This document shows, piece by piece, positions 7,636 through 15,702 of a stretch of 64,000 bases of DNA. Source of the DNA: Syntrophomonas sp. (GTDB lineage Bacteria; Bacillota; Syntrophomonadia; Syntrophomonadales; Syntrophomonadaceae); NCBI GenBank assembly GCA_016841245.1, contig JAENZN010000020.1, forward strand, positions 1 through 64,000, in the 5' to 3' direction. The first letter of the stretch is position 1. Every line of letters starts with the position of its first letter. Below the pieces are notes generated by a model. That model did not search any database, was not told the origin of the DNA, and saw only the letters and a program-made list of their open reading frames with translations. The translations under genes and the position numbers were made by a program.

Positions 7636-8577
7636 GTGAGTATTAAAGTTCATTTCTTAAACGTTGGGTTTGGGGATTGTACAATAGTCCATTGGCCAAA
7701 ACGGACAAGAGCTGATGGAACAGGGAAGAGCGAACGTATTATGATTTTTGATATATACCACAGTGAAAACCACGACGAATATGAAAATGTAGTTGATTAT
7801 TATAAGGCTAATTTTAAAAATAATGATGGCAGTATTAAAACAATATTTAGATTTGTATGTTCTCATCCACACCAAGACCATATTTGTGGACTGGCAAAAT
7901 TGTTTAATGATAGCGATATTAATATATTGAATTTTTGGGATTTGGAGCATGAGTGGGAACCTGAAGATTTTGAAGGACATCCAACCCATAAGGAAGATTG
8001 GGAGAAATATCAGGAGGTAAGAAGCAGCTCGGATATAACTATTATTAGTACAAAGAGAGAAGATACCTCTTTAAAGTATTGGAATGATGAAGAAGATAGA
8101 ATTATTGTCTTAAGTCCATCTAAAGAATTGATTAAAAAAGCTCATTATAAAGAAGATGGGACTAAAAGAGATGTTAAAGATATTCCCATTGATGAAATGT
8201 CGTATGCTTTACTCATTAAAGTTAATAGTAGAAAAATAATTTTAGCAGGGGATGGGCGAGCTACTCCAGTTTGGGAGGACATTTACGCAAGTTGTAAAAA
8301 TCAAATAAAAAATTGCACTATCCTAAAGGCAGGACATCATGGACAGGAAGCAAGTTTTCATGAAGATTCGATTAAAGAAATGAAGCCTGAGTTGATTGTT
8401 TTTTCTAATAGCGAGGCTTGTGATAAGGAAGACGGCGCCGAAGATAGCTATCTTGAGGCTGTACCTGATGCTACAATTTTGAAAACATGTGAATACGGTA
8501 CACTAATTGCTCACATTCCCTTTAACTCAGATCAACCAGTTGTTGTATTTAATAGTAGCGGCCAACAAGTTTACTAA
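7636..8577 (+). CDS. MBL-fold metallohydrolase, ComEC-type domain
   Basis: This 313-residue protein is a stand-alone metallo-beta-lactamase-fold hydrolase. The metal site HxHxDH is present as HPHQDH (residues 77-82), with later ligands in LAGDGRATPVW and AGHHGQEASF; the HHG motif is typical of the MBL domain of ComEC/Rec2-like proteins. It has no signal peptide or membrane segment, so it should be cytoplasmic, and a nucleic acid or nucleotide substrate is plausible. Start is GTG 7636 after AAGGAGGAG. The next gene, 17 bases on, encodes a membrane protein, and the two look like a conserved pair. Their place beside Abi-like genes suggests defence, which is inference. Confidence 0.8.
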   Translation: MSIKVHFLNVGFGDCTIVHWPKRTRADGTGKSERIMIFDIYHSENHDEYENVVDYYKANFKNNDGSIKTIFRFVCSHPHQDHICGLAKLFNDSDINILNFWDLEHEWEPEDFEGHPTHKEDWEKYQEVRSSSDITIISTKREDTSLKYWNDEEDRIIVLSPSKELIKKAHYKEDGTKRDVKDIPIDEMSYALLIKVNSRKIILAGDGRATPVWEDIYASCKNQIKNCTILKAGHHGQEASFHEDSIKEMKPELIVFSNSEACDKEDGAEDSYLEAVPDATILKTCEYGTLIAHIPFNSDQPVVVFNSSGQQVY

Positions 8578-8594
8578 TCGCGGAGGAATAACAA

Positions 8595-9233
8595 GTGAGT
8601 AATAACATCTCCTTAAAAACTCAGAATGCTCCTTTAATAATTGTATATATAATTTGGAGTTTGAGCCTTTATTTACTGTTTTTACTTGGTTTTAAAAACT
8701 TCTGGCAGGAATTAATTGCGTTATTTAACGTGGTAAACACAGAAAATAGTTTGGCAGTTGCCATAGCTCCTTTATTATCTTTTATTCTATCTGGTTTATT
8801 AAGTTCCAATTTTAAGGCCATTATAGTGTTTTGGAGAAGGAAAAATCCTCTACCGGGATCAAGAGCGTTTACGGATATTGCACCTAAAGATCCGAGAATT
8901 GATATGGGTCTTTTGAAGAAAAAAGTTAAATCTTTTCCAACTGATCCAGAGGATCAAAATAAGGTGTGGTACGAGCTCTATAAACAAGTAGAAGGAAAAA
9001 CATCAGTAAATTTAGCCCATAGACATTTTCTTCTTGCAAGAGATTTATCTGCAATATCCTTTCTGTTTTTAGTTATCACTCCTTGGCCATTATTATTTAT
9101 TTCTAGGAATCTAGAATTTTCTATAATCTATACTGGGGTTATATTAGTTGAATATGTTTTATTTTGCATTATCGGACAAAACTTTGCCAAACGATTTGTA
9201 AGTAATGTTTTAGCGGAGTATTGTTATAAATAA
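8595..9233 (+). CDS. Four-TM membrane protein, partner of the MBL hydrolase
   Basis: The 212-residue protein has two hydrophobic segments near the N-terminus (about 15-40 and 52-75), a polar cytoplasmic loop (NPLPGSRAF, DPRIDMGLLKKKV, WYELYKQV, AHRHFLLARD) and two more segments (about 150-172 and 176-198). The conserved-looking polar loop between two hairpins resembles the layout of membrane effectors in defence systems such as SLATT proteins, but I do not recognise a named family. Start is GTG 8595 after CGGAGGA. It is coupled to the MBL gene, so MBL activity could control or be controlled by membrane action of this protein (inference). Confidence 0.65.
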   Translation: MSNNISLKTQNAPLIIVYIIWSLSLYLLFLLGFKNFWQELIALFNVVNTENSLAVAIAPLLSFILSGLLSSNFKAIIVFWRRKNPLPGSRAFTDIAPKDPRIDMGLLKKKVKSFPTDPEDQNKVWYELYKQVEGKTSVNLAHRHFLLARDLSAISFLFLVITPWPLLFISRNLEFSIIYTGVILVEYVLFCIIGQNFAKRFVSNVLAEYCYK

Positions 9234-9354
9234 TTGTGTGCTACATGTCTAACAACGGGCTAAGTGGCTTCGCTCCAATCTAACTTTGACTCTATAACGT
9301 AGTTATCGTGACCGTCGAAGAATTTCCGATTCGAAAAATTCAACTATAGCCTTA

Positions 9355-10251
9355 ATGACGGAATTTAAATATGGGCAAACAAAAGAAATTATGGAGGTTC
9401 TTGATATGTCTTCTCCTGAGGTTAAAAAACAAGTAGAAGAGTATGTCGAATGGCAATGCAGAGGTAAGGCAAAAGTTACTCATTCAAAACCCGAGCAAAC
9501 ATATAACGAACTTGGTGTTAACGTAACAATATGGAATGTTAAAACTGACAACGATGGGTCATGGTGGGTAGCCCAAGGGGATTTACCAATGAATTTATAT
9601 TCTCAAGACCAAGCATATTACTTTTCAACAGATGAAGTTTTTTCCTTTCATTTGGGCCTAATGTTACGACTTATGAATGATGAAGCAAATCAACCTGATA
9701 GTTATATTGAAAGCATATCACCAGGCGTTGAATTACCTCTGGTCTTAAGAAGGAAGTTGTCTTTAGCTTCTGAGAAGCTGAATGAAGCAATTGAAATAGA
9801 AGAGATTCAATCAATAGGGGTTATCTGTAGAGAAACATTAATTGAACTAATTGACTATATTTACAATTCAGATTCTTTTGATGGAAAAGAGCAGTTCAAG
9901 AAATCAGACGTTAAGAACCGGGGAGAACTTGTAATAAATAAGTATCTTACTGGCTCGGATAATGCTGAATTGAGGAAACATATAAAGAATTTATTAAATA
10001 GTGCGTGGGACTATTCAAATATAATTACCCACTCATCGTCCAAAACAAAACACGAGGCTTCAATTTGTCTTACAATTACTATTGCAATGGTTTCTTCATT
10101 AGAAAATTTGCTTGATAAATACTTTGATCCTCTATCAGGACTGAAATGTAAAAAATGTGGAAGTAGACGATTAATCATAGCAGAGAATGATAAGACAGAA
10201 GATTTACTCATTATTTGCGAGAATTGTCAGTACGGATTCATTAAAGAATAG
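9355..10251 (+). CDS. Zinc-ribbon protein with possible HEPN-like helical region
   Basis: This 298-residue protein is of unknown function. Residues about 1-95 are mixed alpha/beta (NVTIWNVKTDNDGSWWVAQG). Residues about 135-255 are helical, with SAWDYSNIITHSSSKTKHEA, a pattern like the second half of HEPN-type or 'abortive infection' helical domains. The C-terminus is a zinc ribbon: CKKCG and, 20 residues on, CENC. The ATG at 9355 lacks a good ribosome-binding site. It stands alone between the MBL pair and the AbiG-like pair in a strand-consistent block. A nucleic-acid role is likely from the ribbon; an RNase role is only a guess because the usual HEPN RxxxxH motif is not seen. Confidence 0.5.
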   Translation: MTEFKYGQTKEIMEVLDMSSPEVKKQVEEYVEWQCRGKAKVTHSKPEQTYNELGVNVTIWNVKTDNDGSWWVAQGDLPMNLYSQDQAYYFSTDEVFSFHLGLMLRLMNDEANQPDSYIESISPGVELPLVLRRKLSLASEKLNEAIEIEEIQSIGVICRETLIELIDYIYNSDSFDGKEQFKKSDVKNRGELVINKYLTGSDNAELRKHIKNLLNSAWDYSNIITHSSSKTKHEASICLTITIAMVSSLENLLDKYFDPLSGLKCKKCGSRRLIIAENDKTEDLLIICENCQYGFIKE

Positions 10252-10325
10252 AATGGATTCGGTATCTTAGATAGTTAATTCTGCTTTAATTTCAGTTTGA
10301 TGGACGTGTGAGGGGAGAAATGATA

Positions 10326-11153
10326 ATGTCTATTAAGAACGACAAGACCTATGTTGCCCTCGGGCCAGCAATATTGACTGAACGCAAATATCCAAGGCCC
10401 AAGCAGAGCGCAAATACTCTTTTTAACTTTATGAAAAAGAGAAATTATCTTAAGCAAATACTCAAAAACAAAGCCATTATTCCTCGGTATTTTAATGAAG
10501 ACATTTCCTACCTTGGGATTACTGAAAATTCTGTTTCTATACCTATGACTTGCTTTTGCGATATTAATATCCAACGTATTGAGGATCACACAAAAATATA
10601 TGGCACATACGGAATAGCATTTTATAAAGATTGGTGTATTTCTAGAAAAATTCAGCCGATCCATTATATTAACCCTGATTCGAGTATACAGCATGATTTT
10701 CAGAACGCATTTTCGCAAGCAGAAAGATATTCGAGAGATGACGAGATAATAGATGGAATACAAAGCTACTTGTTAAGTCATTTAATGTACATGAAACCGC
10801 TTTATGGCGAAAGCCATTCCACAAACAAGGTCGATCAAAACTTTCATGATGAGCGAGAATGGAGATACATTCCTACAATTTTGGAGATAGACACAGAGTT
10901 ACCACCATTGTTATACGGTAAACGAAACAACGACAAATCAAGAGAAAGTCATAATTTGGGGCTGACAAAATGTAAGGATGCTTGGCTTTATTTTAACTGG
11001 TCTGATATCAAATATATATTAGTTCCCAATGAGGTGGCTAAGAATGCATTGGTAAGGCACATAATGTCTTCGTCTGTGTCGGCAGAAATTAATGAGAAAT
11101 ATGAGTTGCTTACTAAACTTATTAAGCTTAATGAGATGAAGGAGGATTTTTGA
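10326..11153 (+). CDS. AbiGi-like putative antitoxin of an abortive-infection pair
   Basis: The 275-residue protein resembles the AbiGi family ('putative abortive phage resistance protein AbiGi, antitoxin'): an N-terminal helical part, then SIPMTCFCDI, DHTKIYGTYGIAFYKDW, and a later DEREWRYIP motif. The frame opens at GTG 10308, but GAGGGGAG at 10310-10317 fits ATG 10326 best. It ends one base before the next gene, so the pair is strictly coupled, as reported for lactococcal abiGi-abiGii, which lie only a couple of bases apart. The family call is from remembered motifs, not a search. The likely role is to hold the product of 11155 inactive. Confidence 0.5.
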   Translation: MSIKNDKTYVALGPAILTERKYPRPKQSANTLFNFMKKRNYLKQILKNKAIIPRYFNEDISYLGITENSVSIPMTCFCDINIQRIEDHTKIYGTYGIAFYKDWCISRKIQPIHYINPDSSIQHDFQNAFSQAERYSRDDEIIDGIQSYLLSHLMYMKPLYGESHSTNKVDQNFHDEREWRYIPTILEIDTELPPLLYGKRNNDKSRESHNLGLTKCKDAWLYFNWSDIKYILVPNEVAKNALVRHIMSSSVSAEINEKYELLTKLIKLNEMKEDF

Positions 11154-11154
11154 T

Positions 11155-12396
11155 ATGCTTGCAAGTTTCAAAAAGATAATCAAAGACGAAACATCATCCT
11201 TGAGCATACCAAAGGAGATTCTCGATGCGATGAATTCGCAGATTCCCGCATCGGCAAATGCTGAATACATTGACGCCGGAGATGGTGCGTGTTTGCTTAC
11301 CCCAAAGCCACCATATAATGATATGGTTATGCAATTACACTTTCCAGCGTTAGAGATATTGAGCCAACTGCCTGATGACGTCATAACGCAGCAAGAACTT
11401 TTCGATTATATGTACCGGACGCAAACTACCATACATTGTGAAATTAAGCATGTTGGGAAAGCCATTTTCAACGGTATAGAGATAGATCTTACTGAACTGA
11501 CTAAATTCCCGCTTCAAGACGTCACGGTGAGCGAGGTAAGTGATCTTTATATTTCGCCATCTCCATTTCCAGCTATTCCTCCGATAGTAGTTACCGCAGC
11601 TGGATTTTCGATTATACTAGCTGCAAAAAGAGTTCCTGATCGAGCGAAAAATCTTGTTGTGACAAGCATTGGAGAAGATTCATGGCTAAAAATGCAATTT
11701 CTTATTGATACGGTAACACAGAAAGTAAATGCGACTATAAAATTCAAATATTCAAATTGTAAAACAGTAAACGAATTTGTTAATGCAATGAAAATGTCTA
11801 ATGGTTTTATTTGCGGTGACTATTCAATCTCTTGCCTAAATGTCTCCCCTCCGTTATCTATCGGGAAACCTATTGAAGAAAAATACATCACTCTATGGGA
11901 AAAGGTTGCGAAACTCGAAAGTATTTTGCATGTTTCGTTTACTCCGAATACTTCATTGACGATGGCAGAAGCGGTTGAACTCAAACAGCTGTTCAGAAGT
12001 TTTTTGGAAAACAAACCATATGCTGATGCAATTAAACCCGGACCGAATGTTGGGTTACATGTCGCTGAAACAACGGACCTTGACAAAAACATTGGTAAAA
12101 GTATTGTAATTACCTATTCTCAAGTAGTCAGTTGGGACTTGCTTGGAGCTAAGTTTGAAACGGTTAACCTTTCTTGTATTTTTGGTGCCGATATTGGATC
12201 AATCACAAAAGATTATACAAATCCAGAAACGTCATTTTTCGTTCAACTAACACCGACCGAAAACAAGGAAATGATGCAAATAACTCAGATATTCTTGAAT
12301 CTTGAAGCTGTCGAGGTATTCCAAACCAATTTCAAAGATCATACGGAGTTTTGGAATGCATTTTCTCAAGGCAAGAAGATAGATGTAGAGTTTTAG
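11155..12396 (+). CDS. Putative AbiGii-like toxin partner
   Basis: This 413-residue protein follows the AbiGi-like gene after a one-base gap, with AAGGAGG inside the end of that gene. Order, coupling and length fit an AbiGii-type partner. I see no nucleotidyltransferase signature (GSxxxxDxD), so it would belong to the second AbiGii type (AbiGii_2) rather than the DUF1814 type. It has a hydrophobic stretch near residue 145 (IVVTAAGFSIILAA), which might be buried or touch membrane, and otherwise mixed alpha/beta character. I cannot assign an activity; the toxin role is inferred from position. Confidence 0.45.
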   Translation: MLASFKKIIKDETSSLSIPKEILDAMNSQIPASANAEYIDAGDGACLLTPKPPYNDMVMQLHFPALEILSQLPDDVITQQELFDYMYRTQTTIHCEIKHVGKAIFNGIEIDLTELTKFPLQDVTVSEVSDLYISPSPFPAIPPIVVTAAGFSIILAAKRVPDRAKNLVVTSIGEDSWLKMQFLIDTVTQKVNATIKFKYSNCKTVNEFVNAMKMSNGFICGDYSISCLNVSPPLSIGKPIEEKYITLWEKVAKLESILHVSFTPNTSLTMAEAVELKQLFRSFLENKPYADAIKPGPNVGLHVAETTDLDKNIGKSIVITYSQVVSWDLLGAKFETVNLSCIFGADIGSITKDYTNPETSFFVQLTPTENKEMMQITQIFLNLEAVEVFQTNFKDHTEFWNAFSQGKKIDVEF

Positions 12397-12568
12397 CATA
12401 CAATTAACCAAAACGTGATAATCAAGAATAAGATTTGTTGGTACCAATAATGAAATTTGATACCGTAATATTGCAAAAAGAGTGAGCTTTAAAATAGTAG
12501 TTAGCTACGCATTATCCATATTAGCTTGAAAGCAAAATTGATATAAGAGAACCCAAGAATATGAGGCT

Positions 12569-12708
12569 GCAGCACACGCTTGGACCAGGTATGTTGGGAA
12601 TTTGAAGGTAGTTGTAGCACACAGTCTTTGCAATTAAACAGTCTGTATGATAATGTAGCACACGAAGCTGTTAAAATGCCTATAAATCAAGGCGCAAGCG
12701 TGTGCTGC
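12569..12708. repeat. AGCACAC repeat cluster with 13-bp inverted repeat
   Basis: GCAGCACACGCTT (12569-12581) recurs exactly inverted at 12696-12708. Between them GTAGCACAC occurs twice in direct orientation (12614-12622, 12655-12663). The cluster fills the 465-base gap between the AbiGii-like gene and the excisionase, where I see no gene. It could be a set of binding sites for the excisionase, integrase or a regulator, or a small structured RNA. Confidence 0.55.
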
Positions 12709-12740
12709 AAACGCACTATACCCATTTAAATATATGTCAG

Positions 12741-12781
12741 AAACAAAAACTAGAGGGGGAATCGCCCTCTAGTTTTTGTTT
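12741..12781. terminator. Strong bidirectional terminator
   Basis: Seventeen-base perfect arms (AAACAAAAACTAGAGGG and its complement) around a seven-base loop, with A- and T-rich flanks on both sides, separate the defence block from the recombination genes. Confidence 0.85.
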
Positions 12782-12809
12782 TGCTAGTGCTGTTATACAG
12801 CTTTAATAG

Positions 12810-12833
12810 CCCGGTTTCAACCGGGTTTTTTTT
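12810..12833 (+). terminator. Intrinsic terminator
   Basis: CCCGGTT and AACCGGG enclose two bases and are followed by eight T, just upstream of the excisionase. Confidence 0.8.
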
Positions 12834-12861
12834 ATTGAAAAATTTAAGGGGGGAATCATCA

Positions 12862-13044
12862 ATGCCAAAATTTTATACTGTTGCACAGGTAGCGGAAATG
12901 CTCAAAATTCGAAAGAATTATATCTATGATTTAATCTACAAAGGCGAGCTTGAAGCGGTTAGACTATCGGAAAAGCGTTTCCGGATATCCGATGATGCGT
13001 TGAAAGAATATCTGGACAAACAAAAAATAATTACTACATATTAA
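12862..13044 (+). CDS. xis: Excisionase-family DNA-binding protein
   Basis: The 60-residue protein is a MerR-like excisionase helix-turn-helix: FYTVAQVAEMLKIRKNYIYD, a wing (GELEAVRLSEKRFRI) and SDDALKEYLDKQK. Such proteins bind and bend DNA at attachment sites and turn integrases towards excision, or act as repressors. AAGGGGGGAA places the start at ATG 12862, although the frame is open from 12781. It lies 119 bases ahead of the integrase, with terminator-like hairpins between, so integrase expression may depend on readthrough. Confidence 0.85.
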   Translation: MPKFYTVAQVAEMLKIRKNYIYDLIYKGELEAVRLSEKRFRISDDALKEYLDKQKIITTY

Positions 13045-13050
13045 CTTACT

Positions 13051-13077
13051 GCCCTGGCTGCAAGCTGGGGCTCTTTT
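13051..13077 (+). terminator. Terminator between excisionase and integrase
   Basis: GCCCTGGCT pairs with AGCTGGGGC (two G-U pairs) around three bases, followed by TCTTTT. A second hairpin without a T run (GCAGGCAG / CTGCCTGC, 13116-13144) lies before the integrase. Together they could hold down integrase expression. Confidence 0.6.
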
Positions 13078-13163
13078 CGTTTCTGTCCCTGTTTTGTTAA
13101 AGGATTTTTTATTGTGCAGGCAGAAACAATACTAAACTGCCTGCCCTTTAAGGAGGGCAAAAA

Positions 13164-14234
13164 ATGATTGCAAATAAAGGCAAAGGGAAGTGGCTTATTA
13201 GAATTTATTTAGGCCGTGGTGATGATGGTAAGAGAAAGGATTATAGCGAAACATTCTATGCACCTATTAAATCACTGGTTCAGGAAAGGGAATTAGAATT
13301 AAAAAAGAAATTAATATATCAAAAAGCTGGGCCAAGTCAAGAGATCATGTATCTGGGAGAATATCTGGATTACTGGCTTGAAAATAACAAAGACTCTATT
13401 CGCGACTCTTCTTATGCAACATACAGTGGCTTTGTTAGACGGCTTAACCCAATCATAGGACACTTATCCCTTTGGACTCTATCAGCGGAGCAATTAAATA
13501 ATGCTTTAACAGGACAATTTAATTCACTGCAAGATAGAAGCAAGAAAAACTTGTATGATTTTACTCGAACAGTGGTTAGAAGTGCCATAGAGAGCCGCAG
13601 GGCTCCGCAGGATGCACTATGTGGTTTCAGAATACCAAGAGCAGCAAAGAAAGAAAGAGATGTATTTACTGAAACAGATTTAAAAAACCTATTAAGCAAT
13701 TTACAAGGCTACCGATACGGATTAGTACTTCGTCTTTTAGCCGTAACTGGTGCCAGGGCTGGGGAAATACTTGGGTTATGTTGGGACTTAGTAGACTTTG
13801 AAAGAAAAACTATCACAATAGAACGCACATTAAACCTGCAGAGTAATATCCTGTACGATGAGCCCAAAACGGCTAATTCAAGGCGAACGATCACCCTGGA
13901 TGATGAAACGATAGGAATGCTGGTAGAGCTCAGGGCACAACAGAACAAAAGCAAAAAAGTTGTATCCATAGAAAAAGAAAAGAGCTTGGTATTCCAAACT
14001 CAAAATGGAAATTCTGTTCGGTATAGCTCGATCCAAAAAACCTGGAAGTATGTGCTGAAAAAATCAAATTTACACTATATTCGCATCCATGATATTAGGC
14101 ATAGCGTTATAACGCTTTTACTTAACAAAGGCGTTCCAGTTATCCAGGTAGCTGCGTTAGTTGGGCAGGATGTTAACACTACGACCGGCAAATATGCTCA
14201 CAAACTAAAGGTTAGCGATGCGCTCCATTTTTAA
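13164..14234 (+). CDS. int: Phage-type tyrosine integrase
   Basis: The 356-residue protein has the three-part form of element integrases: an N-terminal arm-binding domain (residues 1-55), a core-binding domain (about 65-160, YLDYWLENNKDSIRDSSYATY) and a catalytic domain. Catalytic residues are Arg in TGARAGE (about 197), HDIRH (His309, Arg312) and Tyr344 in TTGKYAH. The second conserved His is replaced by Gln in VGQDVN, where LGH is usual; this substitution may be tolerated but is worth noting. AAGGAGGG precedes the start. The gene ends about 60 bases before a tRNA 3' remnant, the usual position of an integrase next to its attachment site. Confidence 0.9.
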   Translation: MIANKGKGKWLIRIYLGRGDDGKRKDYSETFYAPIKSLVQERELELKKKLIYQKAGPSQEIMYLGEYLDYWLENNKDSIRDSSYATYSGFVRRLNPIIGHLSLWTLSAEQLNNALTGQFNSLQDRSKKNLYDFTRTVVRSAIESRRAPQDALCGFRIPRAAKKERDVFTETDLKNLLSNLQGYRYGLVLRLLAVTGARAGEILGLCWDLVDFERKTITIERTLNLQSNILYDEPKTANSRRTITLDDETIGMLVELRAQQNKSKKVVSIEKEKSLVFQTQNGNSVRYSSIQKTWKYVLKKSNLHYIRIHDIRHSVITLLLNKGVPVIQVAALVGQDVNTTTGKYAHKLKVSDALHF

Positions 14235-14293
14235 TAGTGGAACATCAAATGGAGCACTAGTTTTGCGAAAACGCGGATATAACGGGACTTCAG

Positions 14294-14332
14294 GCAGGTG
14301 GTCAATGAGTTCAAATCTTGTACGGCCCACCA
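14294..14332 (+). other. Right attachment site: 3' remnant of a tRNA (tRNA-Lys-like)
   Basis: Bases 14305-14332 have exact tRNA 3' geometry: a 5-base T stem (ATGAG), the 7-base loop TTCAAAT, the 5-base return strand, a 7-base acceptor strand ACGGCCC, discriminator A and CCA. The 5' part, CAGGTGGTC, resembles the tRNA region after the anticodon. No 5' half precedes it. The acceptor strand suits tRNA-Lys. It is probably attR, with the complete tRNA at the other end of the island, outside the window. Confidence 0.65.
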
Positions 14333-14347
14333 TGAAAAGCAAGTAAC

Positions 14348-14376
14348 AGCGGGGTTTTAAAGCCCCGCTAATTTTG
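14348..14376 (+). terminator. Intrinsic terminator, probably the original tRNA terminator
   Basis: AGCGGGG pairs with CCCCGCT around a TTTTAAAG loop, followed by AATTTT. It lies 16 bases after the CCA of the tRNA remnant. Confidence 0.75.
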
Positions 14377-14516
14377 TTGGGAACCAGGATGTGTAATACT
14401 AACACCTGGGAATATACTTTCATTTACGAATAGTTTATCGGGAGCAAATACTAACTTTACTATATGTGACATACTATCCAGGTATTAAGACTCAATATCC
14501 AGGGAGGTTTTGAAAA

Positions 14517-14945
14517 ATGAAGGCAAATAAGAAAAAAATCATATTCCTTTGCAATCAGAACTCAGCACGATCCCAGATGGCAGAAGGATTAATGAGAACA
14601 TTATTTGGGGATGAATATGAGGTTTTTAGTGCTGGGACCAATCCCTATCGGGTGAATCCCTATGCCATCAAAGCTATGGAAGTCGAAGGTATTGATATAT
14701 CCGACCATCATTCCAAAAGTGTTGATGATTATTTGGGTATGGAATTTGACTGTATAGTAACTGTATGTGATAATGCCCGGGAAAATTGTCCGTTTATACC
14801 AGGAGGGGAAAAATATCTGCATTACAATTTCACTGATCCAGCAGCGATTAAGGGCAGTGATAAGGAAATCCTGGCTGGATTTGAAAAAGCAAGAAATGAA
14901 ATAAAAGTCTGGCTGATGGAGAACAAGGTTAAGGGTATTCTATAA
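14517..14945 (+). CDS. arsC: Arsenate reductase, thioredoxin-coupled type
   Basis: This 142-residue protein belongs to the low-molecular-weight phosphatase-like ArsC family. It has the P-loop LCNQNSARSQMAEG with nucleophile Cys12, and the redox pair Cys84 and Cys91 in TVCDNARENC, so the triple-cysteine relay is complete. It reduces arsenate to arsenite in the cytoplasm, with thioredoxin regenerating the enzyme. GGGAGG precedes the start. It stands alone without arsR or arsB nearby and is the first gene beyond the island's right end. Tyrosine phosphatase activity is a less likely alternative. Confidence 0.9.
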   Translation: MKANKKKIIFLCNQNSARSQMAEGLMRTLFGDEYEVFSAGTNPYRVNPYAIKAMEVEGIDISDHHSKSVDDYLGMEFDCIVTVCDNARENCPFIPGGEKYLHYNFTDPAAIKGSDKEILAGFEKARNEIKVWLMENKVKGIL

Positions 14946-14967
14946 AATTATTTCGATCAATACCATT

Positions 14968-14998
14968 ACCCCGGGATTCAGTTCCGGGGTCTTTGTTT
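14968..14998 (+). terminator. Intrinsic terminator of arsC
   Basis: ACCCCGG pairs with CCGGGGT around a nine-base loop, followed by CTTTGTTTT. Confidence 0.75.
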
Positions 14999-15125
14999 TA
15001 GCCCATTTCTATTTAATGAATTTTCTTATTGAAATTTTCTCCAGTAGTGCTATCATATTTTTTGTTTACCATTTTATTTATGTGAATATGTAGATTGAAA
15101 AACATAGTAGGAGGAGTTATCTAAA

Positions 15126-15308
15126 ATGTTCCGAAGCAAGTTAACTATTGTATTAGTACTATTAGCAATAAGCATTATGTTTCTGCTTCCAGTTGTAAAA
15201 GCTATCCCTTATGTATCGGTTACACTTTGGTTTCTGGGGTTAGGAGTCATCATAATGGCTTTTGTTCAAACCTTAATAGATCAAATTAAATCTAATAGAA
15301 TAGAATAA
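15126..15308 (+). CDS. Small two-TM membrane protein
   Basis: The 60-residue product is mostly two hydrophobic helices (LTIVLVLLAISIMFLLPV and VSVTLWFLGLGVIIMAFV) with a short basic tail. AGGAGGAG lies at good distance before the ATG. No family is recognised; it stands alone between arsC and a repeat-bearing intergenic stretch. Confidence 0.6.
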   Translation: MFRSKLTIVLVLLAISIMFLLPVVKAIPYVSVTLWFLGLGVIIMAFVQTLIDQIKSNRIE

Positions 15309-15485
15309 AACAAATAAACAGGACTTTATACTAGTAAATGGGTTATATATGCTTTGCTCGGAAGTGTTTATCTGCAGAATGCAGGGTTTATTCCAATTAA
15401 TTGTGAGCAGGTCTACCAGACCTGCTCAGACCGTCAAAAAAGGCCAATAGCTGCGTTAATACAGAAGGCCTACTCAATGGACGTC

Positions 15486-15531
15486 TATATGGGGACATTC
15501 CTTACCCGAAGGGAAGGTGTGTCCCCATATA
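15486..15531. repeat. GGGGAC-type imperfect palindrome
   Basis: TATATGGGGACA...CCTT...CCC is mirrored as GGG.AAGG..TGTCCCCATATA around a three-base loop. The core matches the palindrome at 28660. It lies inside the 394-base gap between 15308 and 15703, where I see no gene; a 96-codon frame across it is judged spurious. Confidence 0.7.
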
Positions 15532-15702
15532 TTGATACGTCTCATCAGGGGTCTTCTTATTGCCTTGCTCTTGACCTTTTTTGCTCGCCCTGCTTTTTTA
15601 TCGAAAAAATGCCGGAAATTACAGTATTTTCAAGGCTTGTATGATTGAATAATGATTTTAAGGCAAACATATAATATATTAACTTTTCGATGGAGGCCGA
15701 TT

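Noticed and set aside
9250..9300. attC-like sequence (GTCTAACAAC ... GCTTCGCTCCA)
   Set aside because: It starts like an integron attC site, but no GTTRRRY partner core follows at the right distance and no integron integrase is present.
12569..12708. CRISPR array
   Set aside because: The repeats are short, unequal in spacing and mixed in orientation; no array is present in the window.
14205..14423. 72-codon minus-strand frame over the attachment site
   Set aside because: It is the translation of the tRNA remnant and integrase end on the opposite strand.
15354..15644. 96-codon open frame
   Set aside because: It runs through the GGGGAC palindrome, has no ribosome-binding site and no protein-like pattern.
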